Under the pieces are notes generated by a model. It saw nothing but the letters and a program-made list of their open reading frames with translations. It ran no database searches and was not told the DNA's origin. The translations under genes and the position numbers were made by a program. A stretch of 64,000 nt of DNA from Schistocerca nitens (lineage: Eukaryota; Arthropoda; Insecta; Orthoptera; Acrididae): positions 1,189,374,759 through 1,189,438,758 of the forward strand of contig NC_064615.1 in assembly GCF_023898315.1 (NCBI RefSeq), written 5' to 3'. This document shows, in pieces, positions 21,316 to 32,289 of this stretch. The stretch's first letter is position 1; each line of letters opens with the position of its first letter.

Positions 21316-21814
21316 GCACTGGCAAACAAAACCAGACAGCTCACAAAATCAATAAGAAATTAGCTGAGAACAAAGTAACAGCCCTTAAGGCCTAAAAGGG
21401 AAATAGTCTAGTGATCATCAGTTGAGATGACTTCTTTAACAAAATACATGATTTTGTTCCTACCAATGATATCATGAAGTTAAATAAAGAGCCAGCTAAC
21501 TGACTTAATGCCTCAATCAGAAAAGCTGTAAAAAGTACAATTTCATTTTTTCAGAGAGAGAAATAAAAGAAGTCTCAGTTATGAAACCATGCACCCCAAC
21601 CTTATCTACAAAAATGGTATCCTGATATTTTTCACAATCAGCTACTTGCAGGCATTTTTGAGAATCATCTTTGAAGTTATTTTTTCAAGAAATTCCCTGT
21701 TACAGTTGAGAAAGCTGAATATTATACGAGAAATGGGGATGATGTGTTAGTGCCAAGTAGAGGCTCATTCATTGATATTCATATTGTGTTCGCAGCTTAA
21801 TAGCATACATACTA
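21315..21814. other. No recognised feature
   Basis: Intronic AT-rich sequence; nothing supportable. Confidence 0.5.
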
Positions 21815-21829
21815 ACATTACCTGTGCTG

Positions 21830-22069
21830 AAAAAAAATGAAATGTCATGTGGCTAAGGCCTCCCGTCGGGTAGACCGTTCGCCTGGTTCAGGTCTTTCGA
21901 TTTGACGCCACTTCGGTGACCTGCGCGTCAATGGGGATGAAATGATGATGATTAAGACAACACAACACCCAGTCCCTGAGCGGAGAAAATCTCCGACCCA
22001 GCCGGGAATGGAACCCGGGACCTTAGGATTGACATTCCGTCACGCTGACCACTCAGCTACCGGGGCCGG
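21830..22069 (-). mobile_element. tRNA-derived SINE with perfect 15-bp TSD
   Basis: On the minus strand the element starts GCCCCGGTAGCTGAGTGG (box A), carries GGTTCCATTCC (box B-like) about 45 bases later, then a non-tRNA body with a CATCATCATTTCATCCCC stretch, and ends in an A/T-rich tail. ACATTACCTGTGCTG flanks it exactly at 21815-21829 and 22070-22084. Pol III transcription and LINE-assisted retroposition are the standard mode for this class. Exact duplication implies a relatively young insertion. Confidence 0.9.
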
Positions 22070-22406
22070 ACATTACCTGTGCTGTACAGTCAGAAAAACA
22101 AAATGCCACTAGTTTCCTGGATGTAACTGAAAAATGATGATAATGTTCATAGATTTAGCACTGATAGTATGGTTGTCTGTACTGCTAACATCATCCACAA
22201 TAATTCTTGTCACCCACAGGCCCCACAAAGAATTTTTTTTTCTTTGGATGGTTCACAGACTAGTCAGTACTCCCCTCCAGCAGAATGAAACTGATAAGGA
22301 ATTTGGCATCATTAGGCACGATACAGTGAATAATGGGCTTACATTGCGAATGGTAGATAAAATATTTGCCCCAAAATTACAAAGCACACTATATATATAC
22401 CAAACA

Positions 22407-22631
22407 AAACATGTAATGTCAATTATGTGAAAAGGGTAGTTGCTATCCAGTGTATAGTGGAGATGCTGAGTCACAAGTAGGCACAACAAAAAGATTGTCA
22501 AAAAGTAAGCTTTCAGCCCACAAGGCCTTCATTGGAAATAGACAACATAACATACACACTCTTACAAATGCAACTCACACACACATGACCAGTCTCTGGC
22601 TGCTGAGGGTTGACTCTGTGTGTGTGTGTGT

Positions 22632-22708
<77 letters not shown>

Positions 22709-22867
22709 GTCTATATCTGATGAAGGCCTTGTTGGCTGAAAGCTTACTTTCTGACAGTCTTTTTGTTGTGCCTCTCTGCAATTCAGTGTCCCTGCCAAAT
22801 GATGAGTAGCAACAACCCTTTTCACAACTGACATTGTTCCATCCTGGATACTCCATTGTTTGATTAA
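22407..22867. mobile_element. PLE-3'-end foldback around a (TG)n core
   Basis: Two inverted arms, about 22430-22535 and 22725-22865, share GGCACAACAAAAAGA[T/C]TGTC and AGTAAGCTTTCAGCC[C/A]ACAAGGCC. They enclose a (TG)n run at about 22616-22706. The right arm continues to CCATCCTGGATACTCCATTGTTTGAT, the 3' terminus also seen at 35965 and, inverted, at 31663. ACCAAACA occurs just outside both ends (22399-22406 and 22868-22875), a possible 8-bp TSD. The same terminal sequence follows the PLE at 55250-59935. Confidence 0.75.
22616..22706. repeat. (TG)n microsatellite
   Basis: TG dinucleotide tract with two GG interruptions, forming the loop of the foldback 22407-22867. Long Cys/Val and His/Thr frames here are artefacts of the repeat. 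Confidence 0.96.
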
Positions 22868-22899
22868 ACCAAACACATACTGGTTAATAAAACCTAGTA

Positions 22900-25045
22900 G
22901 AGGTGGAGCTTTGGATGTCAGAGAGCTGCATCCTGTAGGTGTTGCTGATGTAGCTGGATTGTTGGTGTCTCAGTTCGGTGAAGCTGTGGGGAAGTTGTCC
23001 ACTGAGAATTGCTCAAACAGTGGTGTTTGAGTTGGGGGAGCTGCAGCTGCCGCCTGAAGGCTCTTCATATGTGACATATGCAGGCTTTACTTACTCTATG
23101 AAGACTGTTGTGGCTTTGCCGTTCTGAAGTAGTACAAAGATGTGCAAACTGCACAGGAATATCCAGTAGGATCCAGCATAAGGGGCAAACAGCAGTGGCT
23201 TAGTAGCATCAACATGTAACTAAACATGCTAACAGCTCTGGAGATCCTTGTGAAAAAAATATTTGCTCGATGTCATGATAAGCTGGTGCTGCTGAACGGA
23301 GTCACTACATTGTGCTGTTGTGTTAGTGCAAACTCCTGCAGTATGTGGGCAGAGGGTGCTGTCACTTCTTGGTGCTCTATGAGGTCTGTGGTAACGTGAA
23401 TTTGTTGTCTGTAGACTTACTGACTGAGGGCCACATCAATATCTTACCACTGTCGTTAAACCCAGTAATACAACAGAAAATGTGTCTTCCAGGAACTTTT
23501 GCGGCACATTAACGTTGCTTTGCATTTTTTACTGCTGTCCTTAAACCCAGTAATACGATAGACAATGCATCCATCCAGGAACTTTCGTGGCACTTGGGCG
23601 CTGCTTTGCGAGTTCTATGCAGACATTCTATGATACCGTGATTCGCAGGATAGTTCTGATTCTGAAGTGGGAGATCCCACATAGTTGCAAGAGCTTGGTA
23701 AAAAGTGAACACCAACTGCGACATGGTCGCATATACAAACAGTGATCCAATACTGTCAAATGTTTTTTATTTCAGTCTTTGATCACAATATGAATTCTTT
23801 AGACGATGACTGGTTTCAGTCCGTAATGACCATCCTCAGATCTTTTTTACACCATGTCCTAAAGTGATAAGGCCATAATGGCACCATCATAACTTTGGGA
23901 CATTGTGTAAAAAAGATCTGAGGATGGTCATTACGGACTGAAACCAGTCATCGTCTAAGGAATTCATAATGTGATTAAAAAAAAAAAAAAGTTAACAGTC
24001 AAATTGTCACTGTGGATGGAACTCGAAATCTGGCGATCCTTCCAGCAAGTGGGTAGAGCAGTCTATTATTGTTAACAAGTTTTTGTATTCATCAGATTAT
24101 GGAAGTGGTCCTACTAAGTCCAGGTGCACATGCATAAATCTTGTTTCATCGTAACTACCTTTTGCCAGCTGCTGCTATTTTTCATTGGCTCCCAACAATG
24201 TCAAGTGTTGAATTATAGTGAAGGGGGAAGCACGAATGCCAGGATGGGACAGACAATGAACAGCTCGGAATTTATTTTTGCAGCTCTCCGTCACAATGCA
24301 TGGGCGTTGTTGACAATGGTGGTTTCGCACCGTAATGTGATATGCAATGCTGAAAGAAGATTTCTTTTGATTTTTAATTGGTCTATTATTGTGTAATAGC
24401 AATTGTAACTCTGGACCCGTGCACAGGACATTTGTGATTTCTTGTCATGACACTACACTGGCTGATTTGCATGAGAATTAGAGACAATCTGTGAGAATAT
24501 TTCTGAAGCAGCTTATACAGCAGATATCCATGGTAAATTATCCTATATATTCTAAGTGTCTTATACAATGTGGCAAGTGTTACTGATTAATCTTCAGGAA
24601 GGCAGAAATGAGTTGGTAATGATCAACAAAGACGGTGAAAATTGTTGCCTCAAGTTTGCTGCGGAAGTATTTTGGTGCTTTTTACAATGTGACAGGCTCC
24701 CAGTCTGTTGCTGGCCAACAGGTTTCAGCCAGTGCGTGTTTGTGAGAAAAAAATGCTAATGGCTGCGAATTTCCCATCATTATTGTGTCCATGTCACCAT
24801 GCATTTACCAGTGGTGTTTTTAGCTGCTAGAATGGCATTGAGACAGGCTTGGGTTTTTGCTACTCTTAGTATGTGTCATCAGTAAAAGTTTAATATGCTC
24901 AATATACATCTTAAATCCTGGTGAACTGCCTGCACACGGTCAGGGAGGTGTTTGATACCCTCTGCTGACACTATGCATCCTACAAAATTAATAGATGGCT
25001 TCCCTATTGTGCACTATAGTGTCACATGTTGTCTTTACGTGTGCT
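22900..25045 (-). pseudogene. Second Gypsy pol remnant (CsRn1-like)
   Basis: Minus-strand blocks in pol order from right to left: VSAEGIKHLPDRVQA and LNAILAAKNT (RT connection, about 24790-25000), then CMCTWT at the first integrase Asp region (about 24120), and ANHGIIECLHRTRKAAPK with WMDALSIVLLGLRTAV at the integrase Glu region (23509-23690). In the latter the usual NGLVERFHR has become NHGIIECLHR. Stops, frameshifts and a hairpin insertion at 23781-23976 leave no usable frame. LTRs were not located. Confidence 0.7.
23781..23976. mobile_element. Hairpin MITE inside the second Gypsy
   Basis: A near-perfect inverted repeat of about 78 bp per arm (GACGATGACTGGTTTCAGTC ... GACTGAAACCAGTCATCGTC) with a roughly 35-bp loop near 23862-23897. 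A/T-rich bases and (A)14 follow the right arm. CTGTCAAAT (about 23754) and CAGTCAAAT (about 23996) outside the arms may be the duplicated target. Confidence 0.85.
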
Positions 25046-26557
25046 CTTGATGAAAAGAATTGGACAAGAAGCAAAATTTATGAACTTGTCACTCTCCATT
25101 GACTACAGATGCACAGGAGTGCCTCTTAAATTTTCAAAGTCATAGTTATAAAAATATTAAACAGAAGCTTGACTCCCTACAAGAAAAAATAGCGCATTGT
25201 TTTGCACTAGCAGCAGTAATGTGGATAAAAAAAAGTTTCTCATCGTTTGGATTGCAGCTCTTGTCTTTTCAGAAATTTGGTCAGTTTGTTTTGGTGATGT
25301 GCAAACTGGTTTTACGACCAAATTTCTGAAAATATGTTATAGTTATGTGTGCTTCACAACATCTCATCAGGATGCTGAGAAAAAAAGGCTTGCCAAACAA
25401 AAACATGACAAGCTACCAGCATGAAATAAAATACAAGTGGTCCTGAAAAACGATGCAAACCAAATGTAAAGATTAAATAGAACAGAAATCCACTGACAAT
25501 GGCACAGAGGTGTTGAACCATGTTTGAGAACTTTTCAAAAAATGGCGTTTTGCATAACTGGCAGACCTTACATCCAACAATATTTAGTTTCTCATTTCTC
25601 TACACCACCACCACCACCACAACAACAACAACAACAACAACAGGATTCATTATCTGACTCAGGAAAAATTTGTCAGCAGCAAGGAAGCTGCCAGGATATG
25701 AAAGGCTGATGACAACAAAAACTTTCTATGAGGCAGAAATGAATGTATGTAGGAGGCAGCAGTCAGTAGTAAACGAGTATATGGCAGGGGGACCATCAAC
25801 TGCAGATTGCCCTGATACATTCATTGGAAGTGTGAGGCTGCAGAAGTTTTCTTTATTGAAAATGATAATTTGGATTAGTTTCTGGGGGATGGGGAGAGCC
25901 ATCCATATTTGCCATTTGGTTACTGACAGCCTCTTCTCAAGGTTTGCAGCTATGTATGTAAATTGTTTGAGTCTACTATTACAGGAGATTAATTTGCAAG
26001 GTGATTAATATAAAACATGAACAAGGGTCACAACAAACTTCCTTGGCACATGACACCTCCTTGGCACATGAATGAAATTACTTTTACATCTGCTCTGTAC
26101 CAAAAAAATCCTCAGTCCAGTCACAAATTTCATTTTATATCCCACACTATCACATGTTCATTAATAAGTGTTGATGCAGTTCTGACTCAAATGCTTTCTG
26201 CAACTTAAGAAATGCTGAATCTACCTTTTTGTCTTGATCTGTGAATTTCAGAATGTCAGGTGAGGAAAGCAGGAGTTGGGTAACATGACTGATGAGGCTT
26301 GCTAGCATGAAAGTCATTCTGTTCGAGATACTTCCTTACTTCTGCACTCAGAATATGTTAGAGCATTCAGTGGTACAATATAACATGATCAATTTTCATA
26401 TGGGAACTTCTTTGAAATAATCATAAAATCATTTCCCATCACACTGACAAATCCTTCCATCTTTTCCTATGAACAGACATCATTATTTTTTATATTCTTT
26501 CCTCTATATCAACAGTTTAAGCCTTTAAACACTAGTTGTTGCTCATTATGTACATAC
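25046..26557. other. Intronic sequence, no recognised gene
   Basis: Short plus-strand frames occur (25099-25329, 25524-25709, 25670-26008), but no domain, codon-bias or splice evidence supports them. A trinucleotide stretch (CCA)n-(CAA)n at about 25603-25643 gives a Pro/Gln run in one of them. Confidence 0.45.
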
Positions 26558-26709
26558 CTGTTCTAGAGTAGTTTGGCCTATAGAATAATCTTCAATATTA
26601 AACTTCAACTTCACATCTTCCATAATTCCAAACATCCTAGACCAAGGAAATTTTGAATTAGGGATATAGTACGTCAGGAAGATATCATGTTCCTCTCGAA
26701 GTACTGCAC
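26558..26709 (-). CDS. ABCA-type transporter exon (post-NBD2 regulatory region)
   Basis: A minus-strand 152-bp exon with acceptor TTGACAG and donor GTATGT. Its first two bases complete the Gly codon begun by the exon at 38762-38982. It then encodes 50 residues including LREEHDIFLTYYIPNSKFPW, SRMFGIMED and FNIEDYSIGQTTLEQ, and ends in phase 0. These blocks correspond to the conserved region after the last ATP-binding domain of ABCA proteins (family pattern W..F..LE......I.DYS..Q.TLEQVF). The next exon supplies VFLSF. Flanking introns are 12.1 kb and 23.1 kb. Confidence 0.93.
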
Positions 26710-26989
26710 CTGTCAATTAAATTACTTTTATCAGTTAAATATAATCATAAAACAGTAGCACTATGATCACATTTACTCTTTATGTTGTTCTTTGAGCTCT
26801 GTCTGAAGACTGCTCATGATAAAACAACACTGTTCATTTATGCAATATAGTTAATTTATCAAGTGTAAGTAGCAGAGATTCAACTTGGGGACAAAATAAT
26901 AAATTAAAATTCACAGCTTTACAACGAAAAGCACTTCATTTGGCTTATAGAGAAAAGTAATTTGCGATGCACAAACAATATTGCATGGA

Positions 26990-28020
26990 ATAGCAGGAGG
27001 GGAGAAATAGAGACGGGGAAAAAGATTAGGGAGTGTGTTGTTGGAATATTAGGCTGTGTGGTGCTAAAGTGGGAATAGGGAAGGGGTTAGGTAGATGGAG
27101 TACAGGGACTAGGGAAGGTTGAGTCCAGGGCACATTATGGGAATGTAGAATATAATGCACGGAGCGTTTCCATCTGTGCAGTTTAGAAAAGCTGGTAGAT
27201 GTCCAGATGACAGTCTGTGGAGCAGTCACCAAAGTGAAGGACATCATGTTGGATTGCATGCCTAGCAACTAGGTGGTCCAGCTGTGTCTTGGCAATTCAT
27301 GTGGACAGAAAGCTTGTTAGTTATCATGTCCACCTAGAATGTGGCACAGTGGTTGCAGCTAAGTTGGTACATCACATGGTTGCATTCACAGGTGGCCCTC
27401 TGACAGGGCTGGAGTAGGCAGTAGTGGGGGATGTATGGGACAGGTCTTATATCCAGTTCTATTGCAGGGATATGAAACATGAGGCAAGGTATTGGGAGCA
27501 AGGGCAGAGTAGGAACACACAAGGATATTGTGTAGGTTCTGCAGGTGGCAGGAACCACTTTGGGACAGATGGGAAGGATAGTGGGTAGGAAATTCCTCAT
27601 TTCAGGGCACAACAAGAAGCAGTTGAAACTCCAGTGGAGAATGTGATTAAACTGCTTCAGTCACTAGTGGAACTGAGTCACAAGGGGAGTGCTCCTCTGT
27701 GGCCAGATGGTGGGTTTGTGGGAGGTGGTAGGTGACTGGAGAGACAGGACATGCGAGAGACAAGGTTGAGACGGTACTTTAGGCCAGTCAAGGCCTCGCT
27801 GAGTCCCTTGATATATTTGGAGAGCGACTGTTCATCACTGCAGATATGATGACCAAGGGGGGCTAGGCTATATGGATAGGACTACATGGTACTGAATGGG
27901 TGGCAGCCGTTGAAGTGAAAGTATTCTGGTGGTTGGTACTTTTTTTGGATGGAGACACTAATGTAGCTGTCATTGAGGCAGAGTTCATCATCGAGGAAGG
28001 TGGCACGTTTGCTTATGAAC
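26990..28020 (-). pseudogene. PLE fragment, RT C-terminus to GIY-YIG region
   Basis: Minus-strand homology to the 3' half of the PLE at 55250-57255: RATFLDDELCLNDSYISVS (compare ATFLDVDCNLRDGYISTSV), LSKYIKGLSEAL, then CECNHVMYQLSCNHCATF, the start of the degenerate GIY-YIG endonuclease block. Many frames are needed. Its 5' side (about 28020) abuts another PLE copy of opposite orientation. Confidence 0.75.
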
Positions 28021-28039
28021 GCTACTGGTCAGACTCAAC

Positions 28040-28700
28040 CTAAAACCAATATCGACTCATTTCACTCCTCCATCTAACAGTGATCTGCCGCCACTGCCTC
28101 CAGCTCACCCCCTGTTAACATCCTTAACATTCCAGAATTTCTTAACCTCAAATCTTGCCTCACCATCATACCATTCTGATGTCCACCAAACCTACACAAT
28201 ATCCTGGCCCATCCCTGCTCCAAACCCCTTGCCTCAATGCTCATATTCTTGCAATAGACTGGTTGCAAGACCTCCCTCGTACATCCTCTCATAACCACTT
28301 GCTCAAATCCAGCCACAGGCATCTCCTACCATGTCAAAGGCAGGGCTACATGTGAAAGCAGTCATATCATTTACTGCTGCAGAACATGCTGTCCAACACA
28401 ATGTGTTTCTTTCCAGTGACTGAGATCCTTCCTCCTGACACCAGCTTTTCTGGATTGCTCAGTTGGAATATATCCTATGTTCCAGTAGAGTCCTGGCCTC
28501 ATCCTTCACCTATCTATCGCCTTCTGTGCTCCCATTCCATTCCAACACTACACAGCCTTCTATTCCATCAACACATCCACTAGTTTATTTTCCATTCTCT
28601 ACTTATCTCCTTTTCTGCAGACCACTCAGTACCTGAGATGATTGGCAGCTGTGATGGGTCTGTCCCCATCCTCACTGCAGGCCACACCATCACAGGTCTT
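28040..28700 (+). pseudogene. PLE fragment, internally deleted, opposite orientation
   Basis: Plus strand. It starts with the PLE 5' block (CCAGAATTTCTTAACCTCAAAT, compare 290-310) at about 28130, then jumps to the region before the endonuclease (GTCCACCAAACCTACACAATAT, compare 56720). It continues through an ISYHVKGRATCES-like reading to a decayed C-terminus (FPVTEILPPDTSFSGLLSWN). It is head to head with the minus-strand copy at 26990-28020, so both 3' ends point outward. Confidence 0.75.
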
Positions 28701-28973
28701 ATAAATAAAGTATAACTGAGAAATTTTGCATTATACATTAACCCATCCAAAGCAAATGTGAATTTATTTACTGATAGAAACCACTTTAATATTTCTATAC
28801 AAGTTTGTCTTTCTGATTCCTTTATCTAACAACAAGAAGAACAGTGCCCTACCTGTAAGTTTTCTCAGCACAAACTGTTACTCAACCACAAACGAAATAT
28901 TCCAAAGTGTAGTACCTTAAACACGATGTGCAGAGTGTGACATAATAAAAGGAACCTGTAAGTCTATACAATG

Positions 28974-29230
28974 ATGAGCCAAAACATTATGACCCATTGT
29001 TACTAGAATTTCGGTCTACCTTTGGAACACAATACATCATCAATTCTACACGGCACGGATCCGATGAGTAAACGGTAGGTTTCTGATGTACGTGGCCCCC
29101 AAATGTCTGTGCACAGGTCGCGTAAATTACAGGCCGCAGCATTCCAGAAGGGTTATGATTGGGCAAATTCGGTGGCCGAGAGAGTGACATGAGTTAGTGC
29201 TCCCCAAACCACTGTATCATTATTCTGGCA
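28974..29230 (-). mobile_element. Tc1-like element terminal fragment
   Basis: Begins ATGAGCCAAAACATTATGACC, the same terminal motif as position 1 of the window. The minus strand downstream encodes no usable transposase. The family assignment rests on this shared terminus and on memory of insect Tc1 ends. Confidence 0.45.
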
Positions 29231-29284
29231 TTGTGAATGGAAAATTACCCAGCCAGAAAATGAGTATTAACTGTAGAAGATAAG

Positions 29285-29665
29285 AAATATACCTCTCGTA
29301 ACGCAGAAATTCATGATCACAATACTAGACAAGTACAAAATTACCATATGATACACAGAAGACTGAAAGAAACTGCAAACAGTCGATATATTAATGGAGC
29401 AAAATACTTCAATGCACTGCCAAATGAACTGAAGGTAATAACTGGAGAGACATTCAAAAAACATCTAAAATCGGGGCTCATTGAGGAGTGCTTCTATAGC
29501 CTACTGTAGAAACTAAAATCTAAAGTATTATTATGCCAAATAATTTGGACTACATTCTTAAGTTCCTATTATAAAGTAAAATTAGATTGTATACTGTTGT
29601 ACTGTACTACCAATTGCTATGCACGTAATTACATGTTTCACGCAAATAAATTACAAATTACAAAA
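29285..29665 (+). pseudogene. LINE 3'-end fragment
   Basis: The plus strand reads IHDHNTRQVQNYHM, NGAKYFNALPNELK, TGETFKKHLKSGLI and EECFYSLL then stop. These are the C-terminal motifs also found in the long LINE ORF2 at 41065-44040 (QYNTRRKHDF, IKIFNALPPEIK, STFKELLRQF). A short 3' UTR ends in A-rich sequence at about 29665. The 5' part is missing. Confidence 0.75.
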
Positions 29666-29807
29666 TTACTGTACGGGGTGACATCGACTATGAAGGGATG
29701 AGAGTGATTCACAATAATCAAAGCATAATCAAGTTCGGCAGTAAACATTATACTGTTGTGGTGTTCAGTCCAAAGACTGTTTTGGTACATCTCTCCATCC
29801 AAGTCTA

Positions 29808-31098
29808 TGAGGTGTGCGAGAAAAGTAATGAGACTAGTTTTTCATCTACTAAAGTTTTGATTTTTTTCAGAAAACAATATTGCTCCTTCAATGTAGTTCC
29901 TTCCGGCAGCTATACACCAGAGAAGTTGTTGTTCCCGGTCATGGTAGCAGCATTTAAGACTTCAGTTGGTAGAGTCTTTAACATGACAGTCACATTCATT
30001 TGAATGTTCTTTAAGAGTTCCAAAATTAGCATCCTTTTAAGATATTTTTTCAATTTCAGGCAAAGAAAAAAGTCACAAGACACAGATCAGGTGAACAGGG
30101 CGTCTGTGGAACAACAGGAATGCCTTTTGAGGTCAAAAATTCCATGCCGGAAGTGGCTGTGTGATATGAGGCATTCTTGTGATGCAGTGTCCACTTGTCT
30201 GCAATGTCTGGTCTCACTTGATTCACCCGTTTCCTGAATATTCCAAGGACATCTTTGTATAACACTTGGTTGACAGTCTGTCCTGGAGGAACAAATCCCT
30301 TATGCACGATACCCCTTCTGTCAAAAAAACAAATCACTATTACTTTGATCTTCGATTTGCTCATTTGAGCTTTTCTTGGCTGAGAAGGTGTCTCAGTGTG
30401 TCACTCCTCACCTTGCCACTTTGTCTCGGGTTCACACTCAAAATTCAGGCTTCATCACCTGCGATCACATGACTGAACCATTCACGGTCAATGGTAATCC
30501 TTTAGAGAAGATCAATGCACACCTTTCTTCGATTGTTCTGCTCAGTTGTGAGAGGTTTTTCAGGACCATTCTGGCACAAACCTACCACATGTGCATATTT
30601 TCAGTCAAATTTTGATCTATAGTGAAAGTCTTTAAGTTTAAGTTTAACATCCTTATTGTTAAATGTCTGTCCGATCTCACAAGAGAATGCACACGTTTGA
30701 TGTTCTTGTCAGTTGAAGCTGGAGATCTCCCTGTGTTAGGTTCATCTCCAACGTGTTCTCCGCCTACCAAAAATCATTTGTGCCAGCGAAAAACTTTGCT
30801 CTCAGTAAGGAATGTTCTCCATAGACCTGCTCCAACTTTTCAAAAGTCGCACTTGTGTATTTCCTGAGTTTAACACGAACCTTGATTGCATAAAGTTGCT
30901 GTAAATTCTTCTGTTCCATTTTCGTAACACACAACAAAAGCACAACTTCACTGATGGCGCTCTCAAAAATCAAGTGAGGTGAAACTCGAACTGAGCTTCT
31001 GCAAGAGATGAACACTCCTGTCTACGCAAGTAGAACAACGCAGTGTTGCCACAATCCTCACAGTGTTGTCAGTCTCATTACATTTCTAACTCACCTCA
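29808..31098 (-). mobile_element. mariner element with inactivated transposase
   Basis: Inverted termini of about 27 bp (GAGGTGTGCGAGAAAAGTAATGAGACT against GAGGTGAGTTAGAAATGTAATGAGACT) bound a 1291-bp element, with TA at the left and a mutated CA at the right. The minus strand carries transposase pieces: N-terminal TFEKLEQVYGEHSL, first Asp in VIAGDEA followed by an in-frame TGA, then LHHKNASYHTA (the family has HHDN, so the second Asp is Lys) and SPDLCLVTFF (the third Asp is Thr). At least two of three catalytic residues are lost, plus frameshifts. Confidence 0.9.
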
Positions 31099-31239
31099 CA
31101 TTTTGCGAAAGTCTCATCTTTGAATAACTACTCAACCAGCAAACATTTGCTTATTGTACTTAAGCCTCGGTCATCACACTCTATAATTTTTACTCCCCAC
31201 ACATCCTTCCATTACCAAACTGACAATTCCTCTATGAAA

Positions 31240-31580
31240 CTCCAGGTAGGAATATAAACAATGTAGGAAAAGAGGGATTGCTGCTTATTGTACAGAAGAC
31301 ACCTTAAGTTGCAGACAGGCACAAGGACACTTACATAAAGCTTTCAGCCTCAGCCTTCAACAGTAAAAGAGAGACACACACCATTCATAAACACATGCAC
31401 ACAGACCGCCAATCCACCATCTTGCGCCGGAGATGCTGGGGCTGGCAGTCGAGTGTGCATCAGGTGTGCTTGCTTGTGTGGGTGTCTCTCTTTTACTAAT
31501 GAAGGCTGTGACTGAAAGCTTTATGCAAGTGTCTTTTAACTGTGCATGTCTGCAACTTAATGATCCTTTCTTTTATTCAC
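31240..31580. mobile_element. PLE-3'-end foldback (second copy)
   Basis: Arms about 31310-31390 and 31485-31565 are inverted: GTTGCAGACAGGCACAAGGACACTTACATAAAGCTTTCAGCC..TTC..AGTAAAAGAGAGACAC against its complement on the right. They enclose about 100 bp. The arm sequence is a diverged version of the terminal repeat in 22407-22867 (AAAGCTTTCAG, GCACAA, GTTGCAGA). No microsatellite is left in the loop. Confidence 0.65.
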
Positions 31581-31662
31581 TTTGTGCCATAAATTTCTTT
31601 TTTCTTCAAATTTTATTCAGTATATCTTCTTTAATTATTTGGTATGCCCATGTACTCTTCAA

Positions 31663-31846
31663 ACAATGGAAAATCCAGGATGGAATGTAACAATACAAGA
31701 GAAGGAAAGTTGCTACTCACTATATAGCAGAGATGCTGAGCTGCGATAGGCACAACAAAAAGATTGTGAATCTTTTTATTGTGCCTATCGCAGCTCAGCA
31801 TCTCCCCTATATTGTGAGTAGTAACTTTCCTTCTCTTGTATTATTA
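31663..31846. mobile_element. Snap-back of PLE 3' termini with 14-bp TSD
   Basis: An almost uninterrupted palindrome centred at 31767: arms 31687-31765 and 31769-31847, with a 3-base spacer in AAAAGATT-GTG-AATCTTTT. Each arm is the PLE 3' terminus (CTCAGCATCTCC, GTGAGTAG, CTTTCCTTCTCTTGTATT). The left side adds ACAATGGAAAATCCAGGATGG, the extreme 3' end. CATGTACTCTTCAA is duplicated at 31649-31662 and 31847-31860. Confidence 0.9.
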
Positions 31847-32289
31847 CATGTACTCTTCAAGATACTTCTGTAGCTCCACATTTCAATTTCATAGATGACT
31901 ACACACCAAACCATTACTTTCAGGAAAGACATCCTTAAATTTAATATTATATCTACTATTAACCCTTTAACTGCTCCGGACGTATTAACACGCACCTTTG
32001 TGCTGAATGTGTTTTCATGTGCCATCAGTCCTACTTGGTACTCTAAATGTGTCTACACCCACTGCCTTAGTGGCACCCGTGTCCTCCTGACATGTTGAGA
32101 CGTGCTGCGCTGCCACTTCTTCCGTGGCCTCTGTCCTCTGGCCGCATTAACGCACCCAGGCTTACATTCATGCCGAGTGCCTAGGAGATGTTCAGCATTC
32201 CGCTGGCACAGTTGAAGTCTCGCGAGCATTTGCTGTTGTGTTCTTGTGTTGTAGTTTTCGTCTGTGCTTTTACTGACTGTTGACAACGT

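Noticed and set aside
22450-22876. Long Cys/Val and His/Thr open frames on both strands
   Set aside because: They are translations of the (TG)n/(CA)n tract and flanking PLE arms, with no protein motif.
25600-25645. A CRISPR-like or other spaced-repeat array
   Set aside because: Only simple trinucleotide repeats. No regularly spaced direct repeats occur anywhere in the window, and the genome is eukaryotic.
25099-26008. Possible host gene with a Pro/Gln run
   Set aside because: Several short frames without domain similarity or splice signals. The Pro/Gln run is a trinucleotide repeat.
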